DNA of 61,805 nucleotides, from positions 1 to 61,805 of the forward strand of contig CAYVXE010000013.1 of NCBI GenBank assembly GCA_964455375.1. The letters are read 5' to 3'. A program made the position numbers and the translations under genes. Shown in pieces: positions 1 through 7,472 of this stretch (positions are counted from its first letter, which is position 1; each line of letters opens with the position of its first letter). The notes under the pieces were generated by a model. That model was not told where the DNA came from. It searched no databases and worked only from the letters and a program-made list of their open reading frames with translations. The DNA is from CAYVXE01 sp964455375 (GTDB lineage: Bacteria > Zhuqueibacterota > Zhuqueibacteria > Oceanimicrobiales > Oceanimicrobiaceae).

Positions 1-37
1 CGTTAGTTACATAAAATGATTTTCAACGATTTTTTTT

Positions 38-1051
38 CTACAGAGCTACAATTTTGAGCAATTTCCCGGTTTTTTCATCCCAACGCCATAAATTATTTTT
101 GTTTTGTAAATGCATGCCGCCGATCCAATAATCAAAGGAACTCTGTTCAAGGAAGTCTGCCTTACCGGCGTACACCTCTTTGCCGAATTCCGTTAACCGA
201 AAGGATGCCGACATCATTTCCTGCATTAAATCGCTTTCGTTCTCTGCAACGTTTCGCTGAATATGGATGACCGGTTTCTTTTGCCGGCTCAGAAACATGA
301 CGGTCTCCCAAATTTGCAAATCGCCAAAACCGTACATGTTGTCCAACTCACCAATCATGGCAAAGAGGGGCGGAAACTCATCAATACCGCCGGCAATCAG
401 TTCCAAGATGCTGTTTTCTAATCTGCCCAGACCATTATGCGTTGAAGGAAGACGTTGGAGATGTACTGCCAAAGCATTGTTTAAGAACGGCAAATCAGAC
501 AAATTCTGTTGCAGGAACGTTTCAATGACCGTGGGCGCCGGAGCTGAATAGGCCTCCCAGGCTGCGGTTCCTTTTTGTAAAACGGCCTCGTTAATGAGTT
601 GGCGCTTATCAAACAGAGAGGCTAATTGTTCCGGTGCAAGTTGTCCTAATCCCTTGAAATTTTTTATACCCGGGAAAGTATTTATACAAATAAGTGACAG
701 CTTTGTTTCCGGTAATTCCATTTTGGAAAGTCGATGGAGGACATAAATTAAATTAACCTGGCAGAAAAGATCGAATTCGAACCAGAGAGTGACTTTCCGG
801 TAATTGGGAACAGCAGAAAGTGTCCGGTGCATTTGAGTTAAATCTTGTTTACAAGCAGAAAATGTTCTGTTGCTGCTTTCAGCCAGATAGGCTGCGCGCA
901 TGTTTATCCAGTCCGCTGTTTGCAGGCCAGACGGAGCAGGTCCTGTTGCCAGTGCCTCACGCCAGGTCAGTCGGTCTCCGGATAAGTTTGTTTGGTTCAG
1001 CAGGGCGGTGGTGGCCGCACCGTTCAGGATATGCAGGGTTTTTGCTTTCAT
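38..1051 (-). CDS. DUF1835 domain-containing protein
   Basis: A 337-aa protein that begins LHILNGAATT and continues with TWREALATGPAP, the typical opening of the DUF1835 family. The central stretch LPFLNNALAVHLQRLP followed by NGLGRLEN matches the second conserved block of these proteins. The biochemical function of the family is not established. It is the last gene of a minus-strand run msrB, acyltransferase, cupin, DUF1835, with only 18 nt between it and the cupin gene, so it is probably cotranscribed. The start is preceded only by an A-rich stretch, with no clear Shine-Dalgarno site. There is no signal peptide, so it is probably cytoplasmic. Confidence 0.8.
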   Translation of the reverse strand: MKAKTLHILNGAATTALLNQTNLSGDRLTWREALATGPAPSGLQTADWINMRAAYLAESSNRTFSACKQDLTQMHRTLSAVPNYRKVTLWFEFDLFCQVNLIYVLHRLSKMELPETKLSLICINTFPGIKNFKGLGQLAPEQLASLFDKRQLINEAVLQKGTAAWEAYSAPAPTVIETFLQQNLSDLPFLNNALAVHLQRLPSTHNGLGRLENSILELIAGGIDEFPPLFAMIGELDNMYGFGDLQIWETVMFLSRQKKPVIHIQRNVAENESDLMQEMMSASFRLTEFGKEVYAGKADFLEQSSFDYWIGGMHLQNKNNLWRWDEKTGKLLKIVAL

Positions 1052-1069
1052 CTTTTTTATCGGTGATTG

Positions 1070-1390
1070 TTAAAAGTGTAAAGCCAGCCAGACCGTCGGT
1101 TCCTGTTTGTCGGTCCATTCCACCCGGTGTTTTTGATGCGGTGCGATCGTTAAATAGTCGCCGGGGTGCAATTCAATTATTTCCGCTTCATTTTCAAAAC
1201 GTATCGCCGCCGACCCTTTCAGTAAGAGCACCCATTCGCTTTTCTCCTGATCGTACCATTCACCCGCCGGTGTGGCCTGGCCCTTGGAAAGAATGCGTTC
1301 CAGTTTGAACGCATTTGTACCAGCCAGTTTCTCAAAAATTTCTTTGCTAAATGCATCGGGAATGTTTGTAAACAAATTCTGTTTATTCAT
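1070..1390 (-). CDS. Small cupin-domain protein
   Basis: A 106-aa single-domain cupin. The C-terminal half shows the jelly-roll pattern EWVLLLKGSAAIRFE, then IELHPGDYLTIAPHQKHRVEW, which holds the G-D-Y turn and the histidines (HQKH) expected around a metal site. Small cupins of this type are often annotated as phosphoribosylaminoimidazole carboxylase-like or general metal-binding cupins; the substrate cannot be read from sequence. It lies 14 nt after the acyltransferase gene and 18 nt before the DUF1835 gene on the same strand, so it is an operon member. Confidence 0.8.
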   Translation of the reverse strand: MNKQNLFTNIPDAFSKEIFEKLAGTNAFKLERILSKGQATPAGEWYDQEKSEWVLLLKGSAAIRFENEAEIIELHPGDYLTIAPHQKHRVEWTDKQEPTVWLALHF

Positions 1391-1404
1391 GCTCTCTGCG
1401 TTTT

Positions 1405-2013
1405 TTAAGATGATTGAATATCCATGCCGAAATTCTCCGGGTGCCGGGCTGTGATTTTTGTAAAAAACATTTGAATGGTTTGCAAGTCTTTTTCAAGATC
1501 GCCACTGATTTCAATGCGCGGCCCAAAGCCCAATGATTTACGACTGTAATCCAGAAATGCGAGCACAATGGGAATTTTCGCTTCGAGGGCAATATAGTAA
1601 AAGCCTGTTTTCCATTTGGTTACTTTTTTGCGAGTTCCCTCCGGAGTAACCGCTAAGACAAATTTTTCTCTTGCGTGAAATTGTTCAATGAGTTGTTCCA
1701 CAAACCCGTGTCTGGTATCCCGCTTTATGGGAACACCCCCCAACCAGCGCATGACCTTGCCTAAGGTTCCCTTAAAAAGCGTGTGCTTCCCCATCCAGTT
1801 GATATTCATACCCATGGCGAACAACGCGGTAAATCCAACAAAACCGTCCCAATTGGACGTGTGGGGTGCGACGACGAGGACGTATTTGGGCAGGTTCGCC
1901 GGGTCTTCGCCTTCAAAACGCCACCCGAGTAAGGTTAAAATTAACTGACCAAGAATGCGACTGAACGTGTTCCCGCGTTTTGGGATTTTATCGCCAATAT
2001 TCGGTGTTTTCAT
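1405..2013 (-). CDS. PlsC-like lysophospholipid acyltransferase
   Basis: A 202-aa acyltransferase of the PlsC/AGPAT superfamily. The catalytic HX4D motif is HTSNWD near residue 50, and the substrate-binding block is PEGTRKK near residue 120. These enzymes transfer an acyl group to lysophosphatidic acid or related lipids at the membrane. The protein is short for canonical PlsC (about 240 aa) and resembles the compact HTSNWD subfamily often annotated as a generic acyltransferase. Its start lies 2 nt after the msrB stop, so the two are translationally close. A second, larger acyltransferase is encoded at 3425-4261 on the other strand. Confidence 0.85.
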   Translation of the reverse strand: MKTPNIGDKIPKRGNTFSRILGQLILTLLGWRFEGEDPANLPKYVLVVAPHTSNWDGFVGFTALFAMGMNINWMGKHTLFKGTLGKVMRWLGGVPIKRDTRHGFVEQLIEQFHAREKFVLAVTPEGTRKKVTKWKTGFYYIALEAKIPIVLAFLDYSRKSLGFGPRIEISGDLEKDLQTIQMFFTKITARHPENFGMDIQSS

Positions 2014-2015
2014 TT

Positions 2016-2417
2016 TTATTTGTCTGTGGGTTTCAGTTTCAGAGATACCGAGTTGATGCAGTAACGCAGACCTGTCGGTGCCGGACCGTCGTCAAAAACA
2101 TGCCCGAGATGGGCGCCGCACTGACGACACAACACTTCGGTGCGCATCATAAAATGACTCCTGTCCGACTGCTCTTCGATATTTGATTTATCTGCCGGCG
2201 CGGTAAAACTCGGCCACCCGGAACCGGAATCGTATTTATATTTGGAATCAAATAATGTGGCACCGCAACAGACGCACACATACAACCCTTTCTTTTTGGA
2301 ATCGTAATACTCACCCGTAAATGCCCTTTCTGTGCTTTTTTTACGCGTCACGTCATATTGCTGCGGCGTGAGCTGTTTTTTCCATTCTTCGTCACTTTTA
2401 TTTATTTTGTAAATCAT
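2016..2417 (-). CDS. msrB: Peptide-methionine (R)-S-oxide reductase
   Basis: A 133-aa MsrB that reduces methionine-R-sulfoxide in proteins. The structural zinc site is visible as C48/C51 (YVCVCCGA) and C97/C100 (CRQC). The catalytic cysteine is C120 in the RYCINSVSL motif, and the substrate block SGSGWPSF is present. There is no signal peptide, so it is a cytoplasmic form. It is the first gene of the minus-strand operon continuing into the acyltransferase, cupin and DUF1835 genes. The first codons fall inside the 55-bp sequence that is repeated on the far side of the assembly gap, so its upstream region is uncertain. Confidence 0.95.
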   Translation of the reverse strand: MIYKINKSDEEWKKQLTPQQYDVTRKKSTERAFTGEYYDSKKKGLYVCVCCGATLFDSKYKYDSGSGWPSFTAPADKSNIEEQSDRSHFMMRTEVLCRQCGAHLGHVFDDGPAPTGLRYCINSVSLKLKPTDK

Positions 2418-2451
2418 GGCGTAGCCCTAAAGTTTTGTATCGGTGTTTATC

Positions 2452-2551
2452 NNNNNNNNNNNNNNNNNNNNNNNNNNNNNNNNNNNNNNNNNNNNNNNNN
2501 NNNNNNNNNNNNNNNNNNNNNNNNNNNNNNNNNNNNNNNNNNNNNNNNNNN
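2452..2551. other. Assembly gap (100 N) with identical 55-bp flanks
   Basis: Exactly 100 N. The 55 bases immediately left (2397-2451) are identical to the 55 bases immediately right (2552-2606). This is the pattern left when two contigs ending in the same k-mer are scaffolded with a fixed-size gap, so the true sequence may simply be continuous with one copy of the 55 bp. The right copy repeats the msrB start codon region. Confidence 0.95.
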
Positions 2552-2581
2552 TTTATTTATTTTGTAAATCATGGCGTAGCC

Positions 2582-2762
2582 CTAAAGTTTTGTATCGGTG
2601 TTTATCGTCATCCATCAGTGGTTGCAATAAAAGAAGTTAAACTAAAGCCCTTTTTTCAGAAATGACAATATTTTTTGATTTTTGGGACAGCGTCCTTAAA
2701 AGTTTTGAATCGGTGTTTATCATCATTCATCTGTGGTTGCAATAAACGAAATTAGACTAAAA
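2582..2762. repeat. Two direct copies of an approximately 65-bp intergenic repeat (family D)
   Basis: Positions 2582-2646 and 2697-2762 are direct copies of about 65 bp sharing the core TCGGTGTTTATC and GTGGTTGCAATAAA. They fill the 334-nt msrB-ogt spacer together with the gap, and no gene is seen there. The second copy runs into the 3' end of ogt: the last codons of ogt (on the minus strand) lie inside the repeat. A weaker related segment starts near 61268, with the shared string CGTCCTTAAAA. Confidence 0.75.
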
Positions 2763-3243
2763 GCGCTTTTTCATGTTTTAACAGAAATTCTTTTCTCCAG
2801 AGTCCGCCGCCAAAACCGATGAGTGCGCCACTACTACCGATAACCCGGTGACACGGGATGATAATAGGAATTTTGTTGCGGCCGTTTGCCGCTCCTACTG
2901 CTCTGATAGCTTTGGGTTTACCCAGCGCTTTCGCAACGTCTAAGTAAGTGGATGTCCGGCCGTACGGGATTTTTAGCAATTGCTGCCAGACTGCTTGTTG
3001 AAACGCTGTTCCTTCCGGCACTAAATTCAATTGAAACGCTTTTCGTTCACCGGCAAAATATTCATCCAACTGGTCAAAACAATCTTTTAAACACACAGGA
3101 ACAGCTTGTTCCGGTAATTTTGTTTCATCCGTAAATTCAAGGGTGTGAATCCCTGCATTGGAACCCGTAATTTTAAATATTCCGATTTTCGACGCGTAGT
3201 AGTAAGCTGATTGGTAATCAGTAGTCATCATAAAGACCTGCAT
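2752..3243 (-). CDS. ogt: Methylated-DNA--protein-cysteine methyltransferase
   Basis: A 163-aa O6-alkylguanine-DNA alkyltransferase that repairs O6-methylguanine by irreversible transfer of the alkyl group to its own cysteine. The active-site motif IIPCHRV places the acceptor cysteine at C131. The helix-turn-helix arginine-finger region (RAVGAANGRN) precedes it and the family C-terminal block GFGGGLWRKEFLLKHE follows. Length is typical of Ogt. Internal methionines at residues 5 and 6 are alternative starts. The final codons overlap a dispersed repeat copy. It is oriented like msrB but separated from it by repeats and an assembly gap. Confidence 0.93.
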   Translation of the reverse strand: MQVFMMTTDYQSAYYYASKIGIFKITGSNAGIHTLEFTDETKLPEQAVPVCLKDCFDQLDEYFAGERKAFQLNLVPEGTAFQQAVWQQLLKIPYGRTSTYLDVAKALGKPKAIRAVGAANGRNKIPIIIPCHRVIGSSGALIGFGGGLWRKEFLLKHEKALLV

Positions 3244-3310
3244 AACGCAAATGACGCTGTTTTGTCAGCGATTGGCAAATAAGCGTTGAAAGAAACATCG
3301 TATGATTTTC

Positions 3311-3339
3311 TTGACATTGTTGCCATTCTGTTTTATTTT
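3311..3339 (+). promoter_or_regulatory. Candidate sigma-70-like promoter
   Basis: TTGACA at 3311-3316, a 17-nt spacer and TATTTT at 3334-3339 lie about 85 nt upstream of the acyltransferase start, in the spacer between divergent ogt and this gene. Only sequence resemblance supports it. Confidence 0.4.
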
Positions 3340-3424
3340 TTTATTTTAAAATTGTAATTTAAGAAAATAATGATACGTTGTCAATTTACTCGTGAACATT
3401 TTATTTTTCCATTGGGACGGATGT

Positions 3425-4261
3425 ATGGCCTGTAATCCCAATTCTGATCAATTAAAGTATCTGACTTTTGTTGAAAAGCTGAATTTTCGTGTAATCCACG
3501 CTTTAAATCAGATGCACGGAATACGGCATTTATTGACTAAAATTCAGGCCGTTCTGGGAAAAAAATGGGTGGAATTGGCTACGGGAAATATCGTCGAGGG
3601 ACACGGTTTCGAAAACTTTGAGAAAATCGATCCGTCAAAGGGTGTTTTTGTGGTGGTCAACCACCGGACATTTTACGATCAGTTTGTGGTTGCATGGAAA
3701 TTGTTTCGCTTGTATGGCGCCCATCATAACATTTATTTTCCGGTTCGGGCAACTTTTTTTTACGATAATCCTCTTGGATTATTTGTGAACATTCCTTTAA
3801 CCTACGGGGCTATGTATCCGCCGATTATTCGGGACAAAAAACGCCGGCACTGGAACCTCTACGCCACAGAATTAATGATTGACCTCCTGCGTGACAGCCG
3901 AAATATGATCGGCTTTCACCCTGAGGGCACTCGTAACCGGGGTCCCGACCCTTACACTTTTTTGCGGGCAAAACCGGGTGCAGGGGAAATTGTTTATTAT
4001 GCCAGGCCGAACGTCATTCCGGTGTTTTTGCAGGGTTTCCCACGTACCATTCCCGATGTTGTGAAACAGAATTACCGGCAAAAACCATCTGACCCACCGT
4101 TAGTTCATATTGTAATGGGTGAACCCATGGACTTTACAGAAGAGTTAAAACTGCCCAAAGGAAATAAAACCTACCTTTTAATTTCCAGAAAAATCATGCA
4201 GCGGATTGCTGAACTCAGCGAACAGGAAAAGGCAATTCGTAAATCTTACTCCGTAGCCTGA
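3425..4261 (+). CDS. 1-acyl-sn-glycerol-3-phosphate acyltransferase family protein
   Basis: A PlsC-superfamily acyltransferase. The catalytic HX4D motif is seen in VNHRTFYDQ, a second block in the PVRATFFYDN region, and the glycerophosphate-binding motif is FHPEGTRNRG. It probably makes phosphatidic acid or remodels a lysophospholipid at the inner membrane. The frame is open from a GTG at 3392, but that codon has no ribosome-binding site. The ATG at 3425 follows a GGGACGG stretch and gives 278 aa, so it is preferred, without certainty. It stands alone between ogt (divergent) and xdhC, and it is not a recent copy of the acyltransferase at 1405-2013. Confidence 0.85.
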   Translation: MACNPNSDQLKYLTFVEKLNFRVIHALNQMHGIRHLLTKIQAVLGKKWVELATGNIVEGHGFENFEKIDPSKGVFVVVNHRTFYDQFVVAWKLFRLYGAHHNIYFPVRATFFYDNPLGLFVNIPLTYGAMYPPIIRDKKRRHWNLYATELMIDLLRDSRNMIGFHPEGTRNRGPDPYTFLRAKPGAGEIVYYARPNVIPVFLQGFPRTIPDVVKQNYRQKPSDPPLVHIVMGEPMDFTEELKLPKGNKTYLLISRKIMQRIAELSEQEKAIRKSYSVA

Positions 4262-4419
4262 AGATCTGCAAGCTGTATGTTGCATCGTGCGGAAAAGCCG
4301 CGGCGTTTAAAACCAAAATTCTAAAAGGAAATAAATTCCATGGATTTCAATTGCTTTTATGGGGCAATCCGTGCTATATTCTGTTTCGGAAATGAATCGC
4401 TTAGGAAGGTGAGATTTGC

Positions 4420-5535
4420 ATGGTAAATGTTTTTAAAAAGGCAGTCGCTCTGGTAGAAAGAGATGAGCCGTGCGTCTTAGCCACGGTTGTGCGAACCAAA
4501 GGTATGACGCCGCAAAAGGCCGGGGCAAAGCAACTCATTCAATCGGACGGCAGCAGTGTCGGCACACTCGGCGGTGGCTGCGTTGAAGGAGACATCTGGT
4601 ATTACGCCACCCAAATGCTGAAAAAAGGTACCGGAGCTGAATTCCGTTCGTACCAATTGAATGCTGATATTGCTGAAAAGGACGGTTTGATCTGCGGCGG
4701 CACCATGTATTTTTATATCGAACCTTTGCGCAGGAAAGAGCCGTTTCTATCCATGGCAAAGCAGATTTTGCAAGCCAGTGAAACAGGCCCCCAGGTCGCC
4801 GTTGCCACTGTCATCGCTCCTCAGGGTCATGCATTTTTCGGCAACAAACTGCTTATCAGGAAGGGTGCAGAAATTGGCGGTTCGCTCGGTGAAAAAGCAT
4901 GGGACGACCGGGCAAAAAAGCTTGCCCAAGAACTTTCACTGTTTGGAGGAAACAAAACCTTTGCGACGAAAGATGGAGTTGAAATTTATGTCGAGGGGTT
5001 TACGCAGCCGCCCACACTGGTAATTCTCGGTGGCGGCCATGTTGGCAAGGCGGTTTACACGTTGGCTTTAACGGTTGGATTCCGGGTTGTCATCATCGAT
5101 GATCGGACGGAATTTTCCAATAAGGAACGTTTCCCTCAGGCGCATAAAACCATCGTCTCTGCCTTTGAGCATCCCTTTCAAGACCTGGAATTGGGGTACA
5201 ATTCGTTTATTTTTGTCGCAACCCGCGGGCACCGTTACGATGATGCCGCAACGCATGCTGCTGTGAAAACATCTGCCCGCTACATCGGTCTTTTGGGTAG
5301 TAAGCGGAAAAATTTACTGATTTTTAAGGAACTGCTGAAAGATGGTGTTTCGGAAGAAAGAGTAAAAGCAATTCATGCTCCTGTGGGATTGAATATCGGG
5401 GCGGTCACGCCGGAGGAAATCGCAGTCAGCGTGATAGCCGAAATGATTCAGGTCGTCCGCGGTGGTGACGGTCGGCCACTAAAGATGGACGAAAGGGAAA
5501 TTCAGCAACTATCGTTGCGACCGTCGAGAAAGTAG
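4420..5535 (+). CDS. xdhC: XdhC/CoxF family molybdenum-enzyme maturation protein
   Basis: A 371-aa XdhC-family protein. The N-terminal domain carries CVLATVVRTKGMTPQKAGAK and GTLGGGCVEGD. The C-terminal domain begins with a dinucleotide-binding motif ILGGGHVGKAVY near residue 198 and ends with the conserved PVGLNIGAVTPEEIA block. XdhC proteins bind and deliver sulfurated molybdenum cofactor to xanthine dehydrogenase-type enzymes. The start ATG has an AGGAAGGTGAG ribosome-binding site. No molybdenum hydroxylase subunit is encoded in the window, but a guanine-deaminase-like gene lies 0.8 kb downstream, which fits purine catabolism. The last codons and the TAG stop fall in the 5' end of a dispersed repeat (family A). 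Confidence 0.9.
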   Translation: MVNVFKKAVALVERDEPCVLATVVRTKGMTPQKAGAKQLIQSDGSSVGTLGGGCVEGDIWYYATQMLKKGTGAEFRSYQLNADIAEKDGLICGGTMYFYIEPLRRKEPFLSMAKQILQASETGPQVAVATVIAPQGHAFFGNKLLIRKGAEIGGSLGEKAWDDRAKKLAQELSLFGGNKTFATKDGVEIYVEGFTQPPTLVILGGGHVGKAVYTLALTVGFRVVIIDDRTEFSNKERFPQAHKTIVSAFEHPFQDLELGYNSFIFVATRGHRYDDAATHAAVKTSARYIGLLGSKRKNLLIFKELLKDGVSEERVKAIHAPVGLNIGAVTPEEIAVSVIAEMIQVVRGGDGRPLKMDEREIQQLSLRPSRK

Positions 5536-5647
5536 TTTTCTACTTCAGCCTGAGCGGAGTCGAATGTTGTAACCCATTGTATTTAAATCGTGCTTCGAAG
5601 ATGCTCAGCGTGAAGATTTATACAAATTTGACTTTTTCAACAGTCTC
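5519..5647 (+). repeat. Dispersed repeat family A, copy 1
   Basis: A 129-bp element starting GACCGTCGAGAAAGTAG inside the 3' end of xdhC and ending near CAACAGTCTC. It contains CTTCAGCCTGAGCGGAGTCG and, 40 nt later, GCTCAGCGTGAAG, which can pair into a long imperfect hairpin. Copies 2 (6849-6967) and 3 (18298-18424, inverted) share the same order of blocks. The ends GACTGTT and AACAGTC are inverted, as in a miniature element. Confidence 0.8.
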
Positions 5648-5701
5648 GTGGGTTAATTGAGAATTATTTCAGACGTTTGAGAAAATATTTTAAGGTGAAC
5701 A

Positions 5702-6241
5702 ATGAAAAATAAATTTTATATTATCTTCTTCATAATGCTTACATGTGTGGGGTGTGACCAGATAACCAAGTCCATCGCAAAGGATACATTGAAAATGTCA
5801 CCGCCGCGGACTTACCTCGCCGAAACATTCCGTCTGCAATATGCAGAAAATACCGGTGCTTTTTTGAGTCTTGGTGCAAGTTTGCCAAAGGTGGTGCGAA
5901 CCTGGCTTTTCACTTTTTTGAGCGGCGGTTTGTTAATCGGATTGCTGCTTTATATGCTGATGAGCCGGGATCTCAATCGACAGCATATTTTCGCTTTGTC
6001 CATGATACTTGGAGGTGGCTTCAGCAATTTAATCGATCGGATGCTGTATGATGGCCGCGTGGTGGATTTTATGAACATGGGAATTGGGAATGTGCGAACT
6101 GGAATTTTTAATTTCGCCGACGTCCTTATTATGGTGGGAATGAGTCTGATTATTTTGTTCAATCTTCGTTTGCACCGGAAAACAACCACTCAGGAAATAA
6201 CCCCAAAAGGCGAATTTCCTCAAAGTGAGGAACCTGAATAA
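5702..6241 (+). CDS. lspA: Lipoprotein signal peptidase (signal peptidase II)
   Basis: A 179-aa inner-membrane aspartyl protease that removes signal peptides from diacylglyceryl-modified prolipoproteins. Four hydrophobic segments are visible. The conserved blocks are NTGAFLSLG, GGGFSNLIDR, VVDF and FNFADV; by comparison with the E. coli and Pseudomonas enzymes the catalytic pair is D122 (VVDF) and D140 (FNFAD). The start has an AAGGTG site. It works after Lgt, which is encoded 21 kb away at 26825. Length is normal. The hydrophilic C-terminal tail is rich in Glu, Pro and Thr. Confidence 0.95.
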   Translation: MKNKFYIIFFIMLTCVGCDQITKSIAKDTLKMSPPRTYLAETFRLQYAENTGAFLSLGASLPKVVRTWLFTFLSGGLLIGLLLYMLMSRDLNRQHIFALSMILGGGFSNLIDRMLYDGRVVDFMNMGIGNVRTGIFNFADVLIMVGMSLIILFNLRLHRKTTTQEITPKGEFPQSEEPE

Positions 6242-6370
6242 ATTTTATTTTTGATAAGTCACCAAATTTAAATATAGAATCCGCAATTTGTGTTTGCTGA
6301 AGGTACGGTTGCTTTTGGCAGTCGCCTTAATGGAAAAAGAGTTGAAGAAAATCATTTGAAAAGGTAACGT

Positions 6371-6841
6371 ATGTCTGATGAAGAATGTATGCAGTTAGCA
6401 ATTGAAAAAGCAAGGGAGGGCATTAAAAATGGTCAAACACCCTTTGGTGCCGTCATCGTGAAAAACGGGGAAATCGTGAGTGCCGTGCACAATGTGGTTT
6501 GGGAAACGACGGATATCACGGCGCATGCAGAAGTTCATGCTATTCGTGATGCCTGTAAAAAACTCGGAACCGTCGATCTTTCCGGCTGCACCATTTACTC
6601 TACGTGTGAGCCCTGTCCCATGTGTTTTAGCGCCATCCACTGGGCCAAAATCGACCGCATCGTGTTTGGCGCCCGTATTGAAGATGCAGGAAATGCAGGG
6701 TTCAATGAATTGAGTATTTCCAATGAAGAGATGAAAGAGAAAGGTCAGAGTCCGGTAAATATTGAGGCTGAGTTCATGCGTGATGCAAACAAAAAAGTTT
6801 TTCAGGAATTTATTCAAAGCGCTGAAAGACGTACCTACTAA
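6371..6841 (+). CDS. guaD: Nucleoside/guanine deaminase, zinc-dependent
   Basis: A 156-aa cytidine-deaminase-superfamily enzyme. The zinc site is H52-A-E54 (AHAEVHAI) with E54 as the proton shuttle, and C82/C85 in the CEPCPMC motif. Overall length, the FGAVIV start block and the EDAGNAGF segment resemble Bacillus GuaD, which converts guanine to xanthine, more than TadA; the C-terminal region differs from typical TadA. A tRNA-adenosine deaminase role cannot be ruled out from sequence. The xdhC gene upstream supports a purine-salvage or catabolism role. An AAGGT ribosome-binding site precedes the ATG. Confidence 0.8.
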   Translation: MSDEECMQLAIEKAREGIKNGQTPFGAVIVKNGEIVSAVHNVVWETTDITAHAEVHAIRDACKKLGTVDLSGCTIYSTCEPCPMCFSAIHWAKIDRIVFGARIEDAGNAGFNELSISNEEMKEKGQSPVNIEAEFMRDANKKVFQEFIQSAERRTY

Positions 6842-6848
6842 CTGTTGG

Positions 6849-6967
6849 GACTGTTAAAAAAGTAGTTTCCTATTCAGCCTGAGCGGAGTCGAAGGCTTTA
6901 ACCCCTTGTTTTTAAACCACGCTTCGACTGCGCTCAGCATGAAGTTTTATTTTATTGTGGTAGTCTC
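6849..6967 (+). repeat. Dispersed repeat family A, copy 2
   Basis: A 119-bp copy beginning GACTGTTAAAAAAGTAG just after guaD and ending TAGTCTC. It holds TTCAGCCTGAGCGGAGTCGA and CGACTGCGCTCAGCATGAAG in inverted arrangement, so the RNA would fold into a long hairpin. It may act as a processing or termination structure for guaD. Confidence 0.8.
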
Positions 6968-7157
6968 GTTGGCTCGCGGTTCAATCTGTGCTGCAAACTG
7001 TGCTGGCTTTTCTACAAGGGTTTTTACGAACAGGAAGTGAAAATAAATGACCAATGACAAAATCCAAATGTCAAAGGGTGGGACTCTTCAGGATTTCCAT
7101 TTATAGAATTTGTCATTTGGTCTTGGGATTTTGAGAATTGCAGTTTTCGCGGCTAGT

Positions 7158-7374
7158 CTGAATAATTCATAAACCTGAGTATAATGATTGGACAAGGTAT
7201 TGTAAAGATGCCAATAAGGCTTGTCATTTCGAATCCGGCGTTTTTTACCAGATGAGAAATCTTTATTTGCCGGAATCGTTGCGGGTACAGATTTTTCGTC
7301 TAAAAAACAGGCTCGATATGACCATTTGGCGGAAGCAGTAAAAAAATCAGAGATTTGTGAATTAATCAGGCTAA
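7158..7374 (+). repeat. Dispersed repeat family B, copy 1
   Basis: About 217 bp. The reverse complement matches 50072-50290 along its whole length: CTGAATAATTCA, then GACAAGGTAT, GTCATTTCGAATCCGG, GAGAAATCTTTATTTG and finally TGTGAATTAATCAGGCTA. It occupies most of the 631-nt spacer between guaD and rocD, in which no gene is recognised. Open frames through it are incidental. Confidence 0.8.
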
Positions 7375-7472
7375 ATAACCGGCTCAAAAATTGTATTGAA
7401 ATAATCAGAAAAATCCCGTAGGTTTACATGGAATAATATTTTGAACGATTTAAGTTGAAGGAGGGTGTCATT

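Noticed and set aside
2358..2665. Open frames running through the N-gap near msrB
   Set aside because: They consist mostly of unknown bases and of the duplicated 55-bp flanks.
6842..7472. Possible tRNA or small RNA gene in the guaD-rocD spacer
   Set aside because: No cloverleaf or conserved T-loop was found; the spacer is explained by repeat families A and B.
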